Shown here: positions 16,697 through 25,871 of the stretch, one piece after another
Numbering within the stretch: position 1 is the stretch's first letter
How the letters are laid out: each line of letters begins with the position of its first letter
DNA from: Butyrivibrio sp.
Lineage (GTDB): Bacteria > Bacillota > Clostridia > Lachnospirales > Lachnospiraceae
Assembly: GCF_017433805.1 (NCBI RefSeq)
Contig: NZ_JAFRGN010000050.1
Span: forward strand, 1 to 57,050
Direction: 5' to 3'
DNA: 57,050 nt
Translations under genes and position numbers: made by a program
The notes under the pieces: model-generated
Told to the model about the DNA's origin: nothing
Seen by the model: the letters and a program-made list of their open reading frames with translations, nothing else
Databases searched by the model: none

Positions 16697-17107
16697 TTAT
16701 TTATTTGAAATAACCAGCTGATCAAGAGTATAGCTATCTATATATTTATTTACTACGTCATCAAGGCCTTTCCAGAAGGTCAGGCTGGCGCAGGTATCAG
16801 AAATAGGGCACTCTTTCATGCCCTCTGCGGCACATTCTACAGGCGAAAAATTGCCTTCCATGGTGCGCAGAATATCACCTACAACATATTCAGAAGGAGC
16901 CTTGGCGAGACGATGACCGCCGTTTGTGCCACGCATGCTGTCAAGGTAACCAGCTTTGCTAAGAGCTGAAACTATCTGCTCCAGGTATTTGACTGTAATG
17001 CCAAGTCTTGCGGCTATGTCCTTGAGTGATATATATTCATCATTGTAATGAGCTGCTAAATCTGTCATTACTCTCAGTCCATATCGGCCTTTGGTTGAAA
17101 TCTTCAT
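16697..17107 (-). CDS. Rrf2-family transcriptional regulator with three cysteines
   Basis: Winged-helix regulator of 136 aa beginning MKISTKGRYGLRVMTDLA, the classic Rrf2/IscR/NsrR start. The recognition helix region (DIAARLGITVKYLEQIVSAL) and wing (RGTNGGHRLAK) are intact. Three cysteines in CAAEGMKECPISDTC (from about residue 92) match the position of the iron-sulfur ligands of IscR-like members, so it probably senses Fe-S status or redox. No isc/suf or cysteine genes are adjacent. It is divergent from tadA. The 98-base gap between them is A/T-rich and must hold promoters for both, but none stands out. A GAAAGGAT ribosome site is visible. Confidence 0.92.
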   Translation of the reverse strand: MKISTKGRYGLRVMTDLAAHYNDEYISLKDIAARLGITVKYLEQIVSALSKAGYLDSMRGTNGGHRLAKAPSEYVVGDILRTMEGNFSPVECAAEGMKECPISDTCASLTFWKGLDDVVNKYIDSYTLDQLVISNK

Positions 17108-17205
17108 AATTATCCTTTCGATAATATTTAAAAATGTCTTATAATAATGTTATATGATAGCAAAAAATCTATCGAATTACTACTAAAATGGTATGAATTA
17201 AAAAT

Positions 17206-17748
17206 ATGCAGATGAAACCTAAAGCTCTGGGGCGGATCAGTACTAAAGGACTGTCCCAGGAAGAAATACAAGATATTAAATATATGAAAGCCGCCATAGC
17301 TCAGGCCAGAAAGGCATATGCACTCGGAGAAGTGCCGATCGGATGTGTAATTGTCTATCATGACAAGATCATCGGGCGAGGCTATAACAGGCGTAACACT
17401 GATAAAACACCGCTTGCTCACGCCGAGATAACAGCGATCAGAAAAGCTGGCAAAGTGATAGGTGATTGGAGACTTGAGGACTGTAAGCTTTATGTAACGC
17501 TTGAACCCTGTCAGATGTGTGCAGGCGCAATTGTTCAGGCCAGAATACCGGAAGTAATTATGGCAGCAGAGAACCCCAAGGCAGGGTGCGCTGGTTCTGT
17601 AATGGATATACTGAACAATCCGGATTTTAATCATCAGGTTAATGTCAAAAAAGGCGTTCTCAAGGATGAATGTGGCAGAATGCTTAAGGAATTTTTTGTG
17701 GAACTAAGAGCGAGAAATAAGGCTGAAAAGGGGAAGGAATCCATTTGA
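17206..17748 (+). CDS. tadA: tRNA-specific adenosine deaminase
   Basis: Converts the wobble adenosine of tRNA-Arg(ACG) to inosine. The zinc site is present: HAE (in TPLAHAEITAI) with the catalytic glutamate, and PCQMCAGAIVQ with the two cysteines. Length is 180 aa. The N-terminus carries about 25 extra residues before the usual YMKAAIAQARKAYALGEVP start. No clear ribosome site precedes the ATG at 17206; the ATG at 17212 is an alternative. The stop overlaps the next start by one base (TGATG), so the lipoprotein gene is translationally coupled. Confidence 0.93.
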   Translation: MQMKPKALGRISTKGLSQEEIQDIKYMKAAIAQARKAYALGEVPIGCVIVYHDKIIGRGYNRRNTDKTPLAHAEITAIRKAGKVIGDWRLEDCKLYVTLEPCQMCAGAIVQARIPEVIMAAENPKAGCAGSVMDILNNPDFNHQVNVKKGVLKDECGRMLKEFFVELRARNKAEKGKESI

Positions 17749-19298
17749 TGAAAAAAAGGATAATATCCAGTTTGCTTATTGTGGTTCTAATCATAGGAGT
17801 GGTTGCCTGCGGGAAAAGACCTGATTTTTCTCCAGGTAATGATGCTTACAAGAATTGGAATGTAGACTTTAGTGAAGAGCCCACTACTATTACCTATCTT
17901 ACTATAGGTGATAAACCCACAAATGGCATGACAGAAGAAGCTGTGGAGGAGATCAATAAGATTCTTCTCAAAAAAGTTAATGCCAAACTGGATATCTTTT
18001 ACATTGGATTGAGTGATTATCTGAATAAATACAATCATTTAATATCTTCAGGGGAGGTTGATGTCGACCTGGTAGCTACAGGCTCAGATTGGCTTGATGC
18101 CTGGCCTAATGCTCAAAATGGTAATTTCCTCCCTATGTCGAGAGAAATGCTCCAGACCTTTTGTCCTATGACTTACATGAGTGTGAGCAATGATGAGTGG
18201 TCTAAATGTTCTTATAATGGAGAAGTCTATTTTATCCCGGAAAATGAATACACACAGTGGACTAACCACGGCTTTATATATAGAAAAGACATTGCTGAAA
18301 AAGCTGGTATCGGTGAGATCAAGAGCTGGGATGATATTACCAGGTATGTCAAATATATAGCCAGACACAGAAATGATATGATACCCTGGGATTCCGATGG
18401 CACTAATACGATAGCTACCCTTGGATATTTGATGTCTGCAGGAAAATATAATCCTATATATGAACTTAGTACATATGGTATATGGGGAAATTATGCGGAC
18501 AGTGATGGACAGATTGTGTCACCATACTATGAGGGAGATGATTTTGTAGAGTTTGCCAAGCTCATGAAAGAGTGGGACATGCTCGGTGTATGGAGAGATG
18601 GTCAGGTCGGAGCGGGCGATAACACTGAGGAATTCTATCAGGGATATTCAGGTCTTGTTCAGCATCATACAAATTTCTATTTTACAGAAGTTAAGCCACA
18701 AATGGAGATTAAAAACCCTTCCGCAACTTTGGGGTTTTACTGGTACGGAGAAGAAAGTGGCAATTTGATGAAAGCCAGCATATTACACGGCGCCATGGCA
18801 ATATATTCAAGAAGCAAGAATCCGGAAAAAGCGCTTATGGTATATGATGTGCTGAGAAACGACGTTGATTGTTATAGACTCCTTCGCTACGGAGTAGAAG
18901 GTGTTCAATACAAAGTTACCAAGGATAAGAGGCTTGAAAAGCCAAGCGGATACAATTCTGACAGGGATGAAATAGTAACAAATTTCTGGTGGGGCAGGCG
19001 AGACGAATATGAAATTCTTGATGCTTCAATTGACTGGGATGAATACTACGAATTATTAGATACATATAGTCATCTGGCAGTAGATTACCCTTGGGATGGA
19101 TACGATTTTACCTATGGTGTAGATAAGAAAAAGCTTGACTCAGTTATCAAGGTCTGTGATAAATACATACCTGAAATAACCTACGCAAGGTATAACATCA
19201 CTCCTGAAGCGGAAGTAGCTCTTTTTAGAAATGAGCTTAAGGATGCTGGCATAGAGGATGTAACCAGAGAAATTCAAAAAATTGTGGATTCACATTAA
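17748..19298 (+). CDS. Extracellular solute-binding lipoprotein, LipO/DUF3502-like
   Basis: Lipoprotein of 516 aa with signal peptide and lipobox VVAC (Cys near residue 21). The body fits the family 1 solute-binding fold of oligosaccharide importers: EEINKILLKKVNAKLD, RKDIAEKAGIGEIKSWDD, and a C-terminal region like the DUF3502 domain found with LipO proteins. It probably binds a sugar or glycan at the cell surface. No permease genes adjoin it, so it may serve an unlinked permease together with the solo sugar ATPase at 14129; that is inference. The ATG at 17748 has AAGGGGAAGGA at good spacing and overlaps the tadA stop by one base. Confidence 0.85.
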   Translation: MKKRIISSLLIVVLIIGVVACGKRPDFSPGNDAYKNWNVDFSEEPTTITYLTIGDKPTNGMTEEAVEEINKILLKKVNAKLDIFYIGLSDYLNKYNHLISSGEVDVDLVATGSDWLDAWPNAQNGNFLPMSREMLQTFCPMTYMSVSNDEWSKCSYNGEVYFIPENEYTQWTNHGFIYRKDIAEKAGIGEIKSWDDITRYVKYIARHRNDMIPWDSDGTNTIATLGYLMSAGKYNPIYELSTYGIWGNYADSDGQIVSPYYEGDDFVEFAKLMKEWDMLGVWRDGQVGAGDNTEEFYQGYSGLVQHHTNFYFTEVKPQMEIKNPSATLGFYWYGEESGNLMKASILHGAMAIYSRSKNPEKALMVYDVLRNDVDCYRLLRYGVEGVQYKVTKDKRLEKPSGYNSDRDEIVTNFWWGRRDEYEILDASIDWDEYYELLDTYSHLAVDYPWDGYDFTYGVDKKKLDSVIKVCDKYIPEITYARYNITPEAEVALFRNELKDAGIEDVTREIQKIVDSH

Positions 19299-19392
19299 AA
19301 TTGTCACTACAAAACATTACAAAATTATGGTATGATAGCGCCAATATAATTGTATACATGTATAGCGGCTTAATATGGTAGGAGGATTTAGT

Positions 19393-21681
19393 ATGGTAAC
19401 AACGCTTGATAAGGGATGCTATCTCTTAAACGGAACTACTATTGTTCCCGATGATGAGCAGGCCCAGGCTGTTCTTGGAAGCCATGGAGTTAATACTTCC
19501 AAGGAAGATGCCAAGGAGAACACAATTGCTTACGGAATTCTGAAAGCTCACAATACTTCCGGCAATATGGATAAGCTTTGCGTTAAGTTTGATAAGCTTA
19601 CTTCCCATGATATTACTTATGTAGGAATTATTCAGACAGCCAGAGCATCTGGTCTTGAGAAATTCCCTATTCCATATGTACTTACTAACTGCCACAATTC
19701 ACTTTGCGCAGTTGGTGGAACTATCAACGAAGATGATCACATGTTTGGACTTACTGCTGCTCAGAAGTACGGCGGAATCTATGTTCCACCTCATCAGGCA
19801 GTTATCCACCAGTTCGCAAGAGAAATGCTTGCTACATCAGGTGGCATGATCCTTGGTTCAGATTCTCATACAAGATACGGTGCCCTTGGTACTATGGCTG
19901 TTGGAGAAGGTGGACCAGAGCTTGTTAAGCAGCTTCTGGGACAGACCTACGACGTAGATATGCCAGGCGTTGTTGCTATTTACCTTGAAGGAACACCTAA
20001 GAAGGGCGTTGGCCCTCAGGACGTTGCTCTTGCTATCATCGGCAAGGTATTTGGCGATGGCTATGTTAAGAACAAGGTAATGGAGTTCGTTGGACCAGGT
20101 GTCAAGAACTTAAGCGCTGACTTCAGAATTGGCGTGGATGTAATGACAACAGAGACTACATGTCTTTCATCCATCTGGCAGACCGACGATACAATCAAAG
20201 AATACTACGATATCCACGGCAGAAGCGGAGATTACAAAGAACTTAAGCCTGGAGATGTTGCTTACTATGATGGCCTTGTTAAGGTTGACCTTGATACTCT
20301 TAATCCAATGATCGCTATGCCTTTCCACCCAAGCAATGTATACGAGATTGCTGAGGTTAATAGAAATGCTGCTGACATCCTTGCTGATGTTGAGAAGCGC
20401 GCAAAGGTAAGCTTTGGTGATAAGGTAGAGTTCTCTCTTCAGAATAAGCTTAAAGACGGCAAGTTCCATGTAGATCAGGGAATCATCGCAGGCTGTGCAG
20501 GTGGCGGATTCGAGAATATCTGCGCTGCAGCTGATATCCTCAAGGGTCACTTTATTGGTAATGACAGATTTACTCTCAGCGTATATCCAGCTTCTACACC
20601 AATCTTCATGGAAGTTGTTAAGAACGGCGTTGCAGCTACAATCCTTGAGACAGGTGCAATCCTTAAGACTGCATTCTGCGGACCATGCTTTGGCGCTGGA
20701 GATACTCCTGCCAACAACGCATTCAGTATCAGACATTCAACCAGAAACTTCCCTAACAGAGAAGGTTCCAAGGTTCAGAGTGGTCAGGTTGCTTCTGTTG
20801 CTCTTATGGATGCCAGATCTATCGCTGCAACAGCTGCTAATCAGGGCGTACTTACACCAGCAACTGAGTTTGATGGTGAACTTAATAAATACAAATATCA
20901 CTTTGACAGTGAGATTTATAAGAACCGTGTATTTGATTCACACGGCGAGGCAGATCCATCAGTTGAGCTTCAGCTTGGACCAAACATCAAGGATTGGCCT
21001 AAGATGGTGGCACTTACTGATAACCTTCTCCTCAAGGTTGTTTCTGAGATCCACGATCCAGTTACAACAACTGATGAGCTTATTCCTTCAGGTGAGACTT
21101 CATCCTACAGATCCAATCCTCTTGGTCTTGCAGAGTTCACTCTTTCAAGAAAAGACCCAGAGTATGGAGGAAGAGCTAAGGCTGTATATGCCGAGGAAAT
21201 CAAGAGACGTGAGAATGTTTCTTTTGATCAGATGGATGCTGAGCTTGCAGAGGCTGTTAAGGCTATCAAGAAGGATTATCCAGATGTTACAGTCCAGAAT
21301 ACTGGTATCGGTTCTACAATCTTTGCAGTTAAGCCAGGTGATGGCTCTGCGAGAGAGCAGGCTGCTTCCTGCCAGAAGGTTCTCGGCGGATGGGCTAACA
21401 TTGCCAACGAATATGCTACCAAGAGATATCGTTCAAACCTTATCAACTGGGGTATGCTTCCATTCATCATTGATGGCGAGGAACTTCCATTCAAGAATGG
21501 AGAGTACATCTTTGTTCCAGGTATCGCAGCTGCAGTAAAAGACAAGGCTGAGAACATCAAGGCATTTGCAGTAGCAGATGGCAAGCTCAATGAGTTTAAC
21601 TTAAAGCTTGGAAGTCTCACTGATGACGAGAGACAAATAATCCTGGATGGTTGTCTTATTAACTTTAACCGCGTAAAATAA
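19393..21681 (+). CDS. Aconitase-family hydratase
   Basis: Aconitate hydratase family protein of 762 aa. Fe-S ligand motifs of this subfamily are visible as [13 protein letters not shown] and [17 protein letters not shown], together with [29 protein letters not shown] and a swivelling C-terminal domain ([15 protein letters not shown]). It most likely isomerises citrate and isocitrate for the partial citric acid pathway that makes glutamate, though homologous dehydratases exist. The ATG at 19393 has TAGGAGGATT before it; an ATG 18 bases upstream lacks a ribosome site. The G/C-poor gap before it contains TATGAT but no good -35 box. No citrate synthase or isocitrate dehydrogenase is adjacent. 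Confidence 0.88.
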   Translation: MVTTLDKGCYLLNGTTIVPDDEQAQAVLGSHGVNTSKEDAKENTIAYGILKAHNTSGNMDKLCVKFDKLTSHDITYVGIIQTARASGLEKFPIPYVLTNCHNSLCAVGGTINEDDHMFGLTAAQKYGGIYVPPHQAVIHQFAREMLATSGGMILGSDSHTRYGALGTMAVGEGGPELVKQLLGQTYDVDMPGVVAIYLEGTPKKGVGPQDVALAIIGKVFGDGYVKNKVMEFVGPGVKNLSADFRIGVDVMTTETTCLSSIWQTDDTIKEYYDIHGRSGDYKELKPGDVAYYDGLVKVDLDTLNPMIAMPFHPSNVYEIAEVNRNAADILADVEKRAKVSFGDKVEFSLQNKLKDGKFHVDQGIIAGCAGGGFENICAAADILKGHFIGNDRFTLSVYPASTPIFMEVVKNGVAATILETGAILKTAFCGPCFGAGDTPANNAFSIRHSTRNFPNREGSKVQSGQVASVALMDARSIAATAANQGVLTPATEFDGELNKYKYHFDSEIYKNRVFDSHGEADPSVELQLGPNIKDWPKMVALTDNLLLKVVSEIHDPVTTTDELIPSGETSSYRSNPLGLAEFTLSRKDPEYGGRAKAVYAEEIKRRENVSFDQMDAELAEAVKAIKKDYPDVTVQNTGIGSTIFAVKPGDGSAREQAASCQKVLGGWANIANEYATKRYRSNLINWGMLPFIIDGEELPFKNGEYIFVPGIAAAVKDKAENIKAFAVADGKLNEFNLKLGSLTDDERQIILDGCLINFNRVK

Positions 21682-21696
21682 ACTATGTAGCGATTA

Positions 21697-23325
21697 ATGA
21701 ATTTAATGGACAATGCCATGTTTTCTTATATGAGAGGGAAAAAGAGAATAATAGCAGCACTTAGTGTGCTTATAATGGGAAGCGTCGCAGGTTGCGGCGC
21801 TTCTTCTGCTGAAAGAAGCGAAGAAGTGCAGGAGGCTACGGAGACTGTAGAGGAGCAGGTTCAGCCTCAGGCTTCTGCCCAGACGCAGGCTTCTTTTGAC
21901 GTAGAGAATATAGATGCTCCGGTACAGGTGCCTAACATTCTGATAGATCAGATAGGTTTTAATGCTGAATCCGAGAAGGTTGCTGTATTCAGGGGCAAAA
22001 AACTTCCTGATTCTTTTCAGATAATTGAGCTCGAAACGGGAAAAGAGGTCTTCAGAGGAGAAATAGTTAAGGCAACTCTTGATGAAGAAGTCGGCAAGTA
22101 CTACGGAATCGGAAGATTCAATGACTTCAAAGAGCCAGGAGCCTACTATATTTATGCAGACTATATTGGTGAATCCTACTCTTTTACCATAGGAGAGGAT
22201 GTATATAGAGATGTGCTGGATGAAGCATGTCGTAAGTACTATACGAACAGATGCGGAATAGCAATCTCTCAGGTGGATTCAGGGGACAACGGACATAGCG
22301 CCTGCCACACTACAGAAGCTAAACTTCAGGAGAATGCAGATACTACTCTGGATGTAACAGGCGGCTGGCATATGGACGAGCATGCTGACAGAGACGTTCT
22401 CATTGGCTCAAGGATTGTAGAAAATCTGCTTCTTGCCTACGAGATGAATCCCGGAGCATTTACGGATGAAACAGGGATACCAGAGAGCGGAAATGGAATT
22501 CCGGATATAATTGACGAGATCAGATACGAAGCTGACTGGCTTCTCAAAATGCAGGATAGTAAGACCGGCGGTGTTTATGGAGCGGCCATCACCAGCGGTA
22601 ATGGGAATTCGGATATATTTTCCGCGCCTGTAGAAGTGACACCAGTTTCAATGGATGCTACAATTGGCTTTGCTGCCACAATGGCAAGATTCAGCTATGT
22701 TTATCAGCAGTTTGATCAGGGGTATGCGACTACAGCCCTTAAGGCAGCAGACAGAGCATGGGAGAGCTTTTCCATAAATCAGAGCGTCTATGAGAGCACA
22801 GCAGCTTTCAAGGCAGCAGCTCAGTTATACAGGGCAACAGGCAATGATAAGTATGAGCATGTTCTTGACAGCTTTTTTGTAAAAGATGATCTTCTGGAGC
22901 TGTTTAACAGCGATGAGAATATTTTTATGGGAGCTGTGACTTATCTTTCTACTAATCAGGATGTGGATAAAAAGCAGTGCGAGAAGCTGATCAAGGCACT
23001 TATGAAGAGGTCTGAAGAAATTGCCTCCAAATCTACAGAGAGTAGATATCTTGTTGTAGATGCAGCAGAAGGAGAGGATTTCTCCAAGCTGTTGGATGAG
23101 GCCAGATGCCTTACAGTTACTAATCATATTATCTACAACCACGAATATACGACTATACTTGAGAATCATGCGCACTACATGATGGGAATGAATCCTTCCT
23201 GTATGAATTTTGTAACTTCAGGAACAGACAGAGATCATGAGGATGTTGATAACTATAACGGAGTTATGAATGACCCTCAAAAGGATGCTCTGCTTGTATT
23301 TATGCTGAGTGTCTTAGAGAATTAA
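21697..23325 (+). CDS. GH9-like lipoprotein, catalytic residues apparently lost
   Basis: Lipoprotein of up to 542 aa. The signal segment ends in a VAGC lipobox, followed by a Glu/Gln-rich linker, a CelD_N-like beta domain (NILIDQIGFNAESEKVAVF, EPGAYYIYAD) and an alpha/alpha-barrel domain with GH9 marks (DVTGGWH, NGIPDIIDEIRYEADWLLKMQ, HYMMGMNPSCMNFVTSG). In active GH9 enzymes GGW is followed by YDAGD with the catalytic base; here it reads GGWHMDEH. The terminal NExxxDYNAG acid motif reads NGVMNDPQ, and HHR is missing. It may therefore bind rather than cut glucans. The start is uncertain: ATGs at 21697, 21706, 21718 and 21730 all lack a clear ribosome site. Confidence 0.75.
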   Translation: MNLMDNAMFSYMRGKKRIIAALSVLIMGSVAGCGASSAERSEEVQEATETVEEQVQPQASAQTQASFDVENIDAPVQVPNILIDQIGFNAESEKVAVFRGKKLPDSFQIIELETGKEVFRGEIVKATLDEEVGKYYGIGRFNDFKEPGAYYIYADYIGESYSFTIGEDVYRDVLDEACRKYYTNRCGIAISQVDSGDNGHSACHTTEAKLQENADTTLDVTGGWHMDEHADRDVLIGSRIVENLLLAYEMNPGAFTDETGIPESGNGIPDIIDEIRYEADWLLKMQDSKTGGVYGAAITSGNGNSDIFSAPVEVTPVSMDATIGFAATMARFSYVYQQFDQGYATTALKAADRAWESFSINQSVYESTAAFKAAAQLYRATGNDKYEHVLDSFFVKDDLLELFNSDENIFMGAVTYLSTNQDVDKKQCEKLIKALMKRSEEIASKSTESRYLVVDAAEGEDFSKLLDEARCLTVTNHIIYNHEYTTILENHAHYMMGMNPSCMNFVTSGTDRDHEDVDNYNGVMNDPQKDALLVFMLSVLEN

Positions 23326-23400
23326 CAGCATTTTTTCCATATTATTTGTCATAATATCGAATTTGCAAGTAAATAGAGCTAGTGATAATATAGGTGAGTC

Positions 23401-24189
23401 ATGAATGCAAATATTAATGGACTTAATATAAATTACATAGATGAAGGCGCTGGACCACTGCTTATTATGCTTCACGGATGGGGCTCCAACATCGATCTTT
23501 TCGCCGGAGTTATTTCTTTTGCCAAGACCAAATATCACGTGGTGGCAATGGATATGCCTGGCTTTGGTAAGAGCGATGAACCGGCTGAGCCAATGGGCGT
23601 AGATGATTATGTGAACTTCGTGCTTGCCTTTGTTAAAGAGCTTTATCCGGAGGAAAAAGAGATCATTTTCCTAGGACATTCCATGGGCGGCAGAATCATC
23701 ATCAAGCTTGCTGCAGGAATCCACGATGACAGGATCAAGGCGGATTTCTCTATTCCTAAGATAATCCTCACAGATTCAGCAGGAGTACTTCCTGTCAGAA
23801 CAGGTGCTCAGAATAAGCGCACCAAGAGATATAAGTTCTACAAGAACCTTATTACCAAGACCGGAATAGTTAAGCTGTTCCCAGGAACGCTTGATTATCT
23901 TCAGAAGAAATTTGGAAGTGCGGACTATGCGGCTGCTTCACCAGTAATGCGTAAGTCACTGGTCATGAATGTTAACGAGGACTGCACACCGTACATGCCT
24001 TCAGTTACACAGCCAACACTCCTTATATGGGGAGATCAGGACACAGCAACACCTCTTTCTGACGGACAGAAGATGGAAGAGCTTATGCCTGAGGCAGGAC
24101 TTGCCGTTATTCAGGGAGCAGGACATTATACATTCCTTGATAATCCTTACCTTTATAACAAGATTCTTGGAAGTTTCCTTGGAATCTGA
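23401..24189 (+). CDS. Alpha/beta-fold hydrolase
   Basis: Serine hydrolase of 262 aa in the abhydrolase 1 family. It shows LHGWGSN (oxyanion loop), DMPGFGKSDEP, the nucleophile elbow FLGHSMGGR near residue 98, the acid in WGDQDTATPL and the catalytic histidine in GAGHYTFLDNP. There is no signal peptide. The substrate is not evident. A membrane-type murF starts 26 bases after its stop and ddl follows, so the three genes look like one transcript and a role near envelope precursors is possible. The 75-base gap before it holds an A/T-rich stretch with no clear promoter. Confidence 0.85.
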   Translation: MNANINGLNINYIDEGAGPLLIMLHGWGSNIDLFAGVISFAKTKYHVVAMDMPGFGKSDEPAEPMGVDDYVNFVLAFVKELYPEEKEIIFLGHSMGGRIIIKLAAGIHDDRIKADFSIPKIILTDSAGVLPVRTGAQNKRTKRYKFYKNLITKTGIVKLFPGTLDYLQKKFGSADYAAASPVMRKSLVMNVNEDCTPYMPSVTQPTLLIWGDQDTATPLSDGQKMEELMPEAGLAVIQGAGHYTFLDNPYLYNKILGSFLGI

Positions 24190-24215
24190 GATTAGACAAC
24201 TAATTGGAGAAATAA

Positions 24216-25835
24216 ATGTACATATTTACAATTTTGATCAAGGTAATTGGAATAATAGCAATAACTGTGCTGGGACTTCGCTATTACACTCATATGCTGC
24301 AGCTGTCCAGTTATCAGTTCCAGGGATATTTCAGATTCCTTAAATCAGTTCGTACAAGCTTTGGACTTCACATTGGAGCAGCTTGTTCACTGATCCTGGC
24401 GCCTCTTTTCATGGCGTGGGAGCAGTTCGGACTCTATATGTTATTTGATATTCTCGCAATCGTATTTATTGTTATGACTGCGTTTATGTATCTTCCCAAG
24501 CCTGCCAAGAAGAAATTTGTGGTAACAGACAGGGTTAAGAGACTGTTCATTACCTATGCGGTTTTGATAATCATTTTACTGGTTGTTTCTGTGGTTCTTT
24601 ATAATTCAAGTTCAATTGGATTCGTTGCAGGCCTTATCGTTTGGGCAGTTTATCTTGGACTGTTCCCATTACTTACAGCCCTTGCTAACCTTATCAACAA
24701 GCCAATCGAGAACAGGATCAATCAGTACTACATAGATGATGCCAAGAGGATCCTCAGAGAGCATCCGGGACTTCGCATCATTGGTATCACAGGAAGCTTT
24801 GGTAAGACCAGCGTTAAATACTACCTGACAACTCTTTTATCTGAAGGGTACAGAGTTCTCATGACTCCTGAGAGTTACAACACCCCAATGGGAATTGTCA
24901 GAACTATAAGAGAGCACCTTATGCCAACTCACGAGATCTTCGTGTGCGAAATGGGTGCAAGACATCTCCACGATATCAAGGAGATCACAGATATCGTACA
25001 TCCTGATGACGGTATCCTTACTTCTATCGGATATCAGCATCTTGAGACCTTCCACAGCCTTGAGAACATCGTCAGCACCAAGTATGAGCTTCTTGATGCA
25101 GTTGACGAGAAGATGAAGGCTGACGGACAGAAGGATAAGCATCTTAAGTTTGTAAACGGCGACAATCATATAATCCGCGCTAACATGAAGTACGAGGATG
25201 CCATTACCTATGGTATGTCTGAGGACTGCGACTACAGGGCAACAGACATCAAGGTTTCAGGAAGCGGTACTTCTTTTACCGTAACAGCACCAAATGGCGA
25301 GGCTTGCGAATTCGCAACCAAGTTAGTTGGCAGACATAATGTTGAGAACATCGTGGGAGCTATTGCTGCAGCTAACAGTCTGGGCGTTCCTATGACCAAG
25401 CTTAGAATTGCTGTCAGGAGACTGGCTTCAGTTCCTCACAGACTTGAGCTTGTTAAGCACGGCAATGTATCAATCCTCGATGACGCATACAACTCTAATC
25501 CTAACGGAGCCAAGGTTGCCCTTGAGACACTGGATCTTTTCGAGAATCAGGTCAAGATTCTGGTTACACCAGGTATGGTCGAGCTTGGAGAAAAAGAGGA
25601 TGAGTACAACAAGGAGTTTGGTAAGCAGGCAGCAGCTGTCTGTGATTACATCATTCTTGTTGGTGAAAAGAACAGCGCATCTATCAAGGCAGGAGCTATT
25701 GAGGCGGGCTTTGATCCAGAGAGACTATTTGTTAAGAATACTCTTAATGAGGCAACAGCCCTTATGTATGAGCTTGATGCAGGAAGAGAAAAGGTAATTC
25801 TTCTTGAGAACGATCTTCCTGATAACTATAAGTAA
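24216..25835 (+). CDS. murF: MurF-like Mur ligase with N-terminal membrane domain
   Basis: UDP-MurNAc-tripeptide:D-Ala-D-Ala ligase family protein of 539 aa. The first 180 residues hold about five hydrophobic helices, not found in the classical 450-residue MurF. The ligase part then follows with P-loop GITGSFGKTSVKYYL, TPESYNTPMGIV, the metal-site glutamate in VCEMGARH, HLETFHSLENI and KYELL, and a C-terminal domain with DDAYNSNPNGAK. It adds D-Ala-D-Ala to the wall precursor. ddl, which makes that dipeptide, follows after 36 bases. Membrane tethering is inferred from the helices. GGAGAAATAA precedes the ATG. Confidence 0.88.
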   Translation: MYIFTILIKVIGIIAITVLGLRYYTHMLQLSSYQFQGYFRFLKSVRTSFGLHIGAACSLILAPLFMAWEQFGLYMLFDILAIVFIVMTAFMYLPKPAKKKFVVTDRVKRLFITYAVLIIILLVVSVVLYNSSSIGFVAGLIVWAVYLGLFPLLTALANLINKPIENRINQYYIDDAKRILREHPGLRIIGITGSFGKTSVKYYLTTLLSEGYRVLMTPESYNTPMGIVRTIREHLMPTHEIFVCEMGARHLHDIKEITDIVHPDDGILTSIGYQHLETFHSLENIVSTKYELLDAVDEKMKADGQKDKHLKFVNGDNHIIRANMKYEDAITYGMSEDCDYRATDIKVSGSGTSFTVTAPNGEACEFATKLVGRHNVENIVGAIAAANSLGVPMTKLRIAVRRLASVPHRLELVKHGNVSILDDAYNSNPNGAKVALETLDLFENQVKILVTPGMVELGEKEDEYNKEFGKQAAAVCDYIILVGEKNSASIKAGAIEAGFDPERLFVKNTLNEATALMYELDAGREKVILLENDLPDNYK

Positions 25836-25871
25836 TGAATTGAAGTAAGGAATTTAGAAAGAAGGCAGATT

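Noticed and set aside
19302-19341. Promoter TTGTCA...TATGAT before the aconitase gene
   Set aside because: The spacing of about 24 bases is too long, and the in-register -35 hexamer matches poorly.
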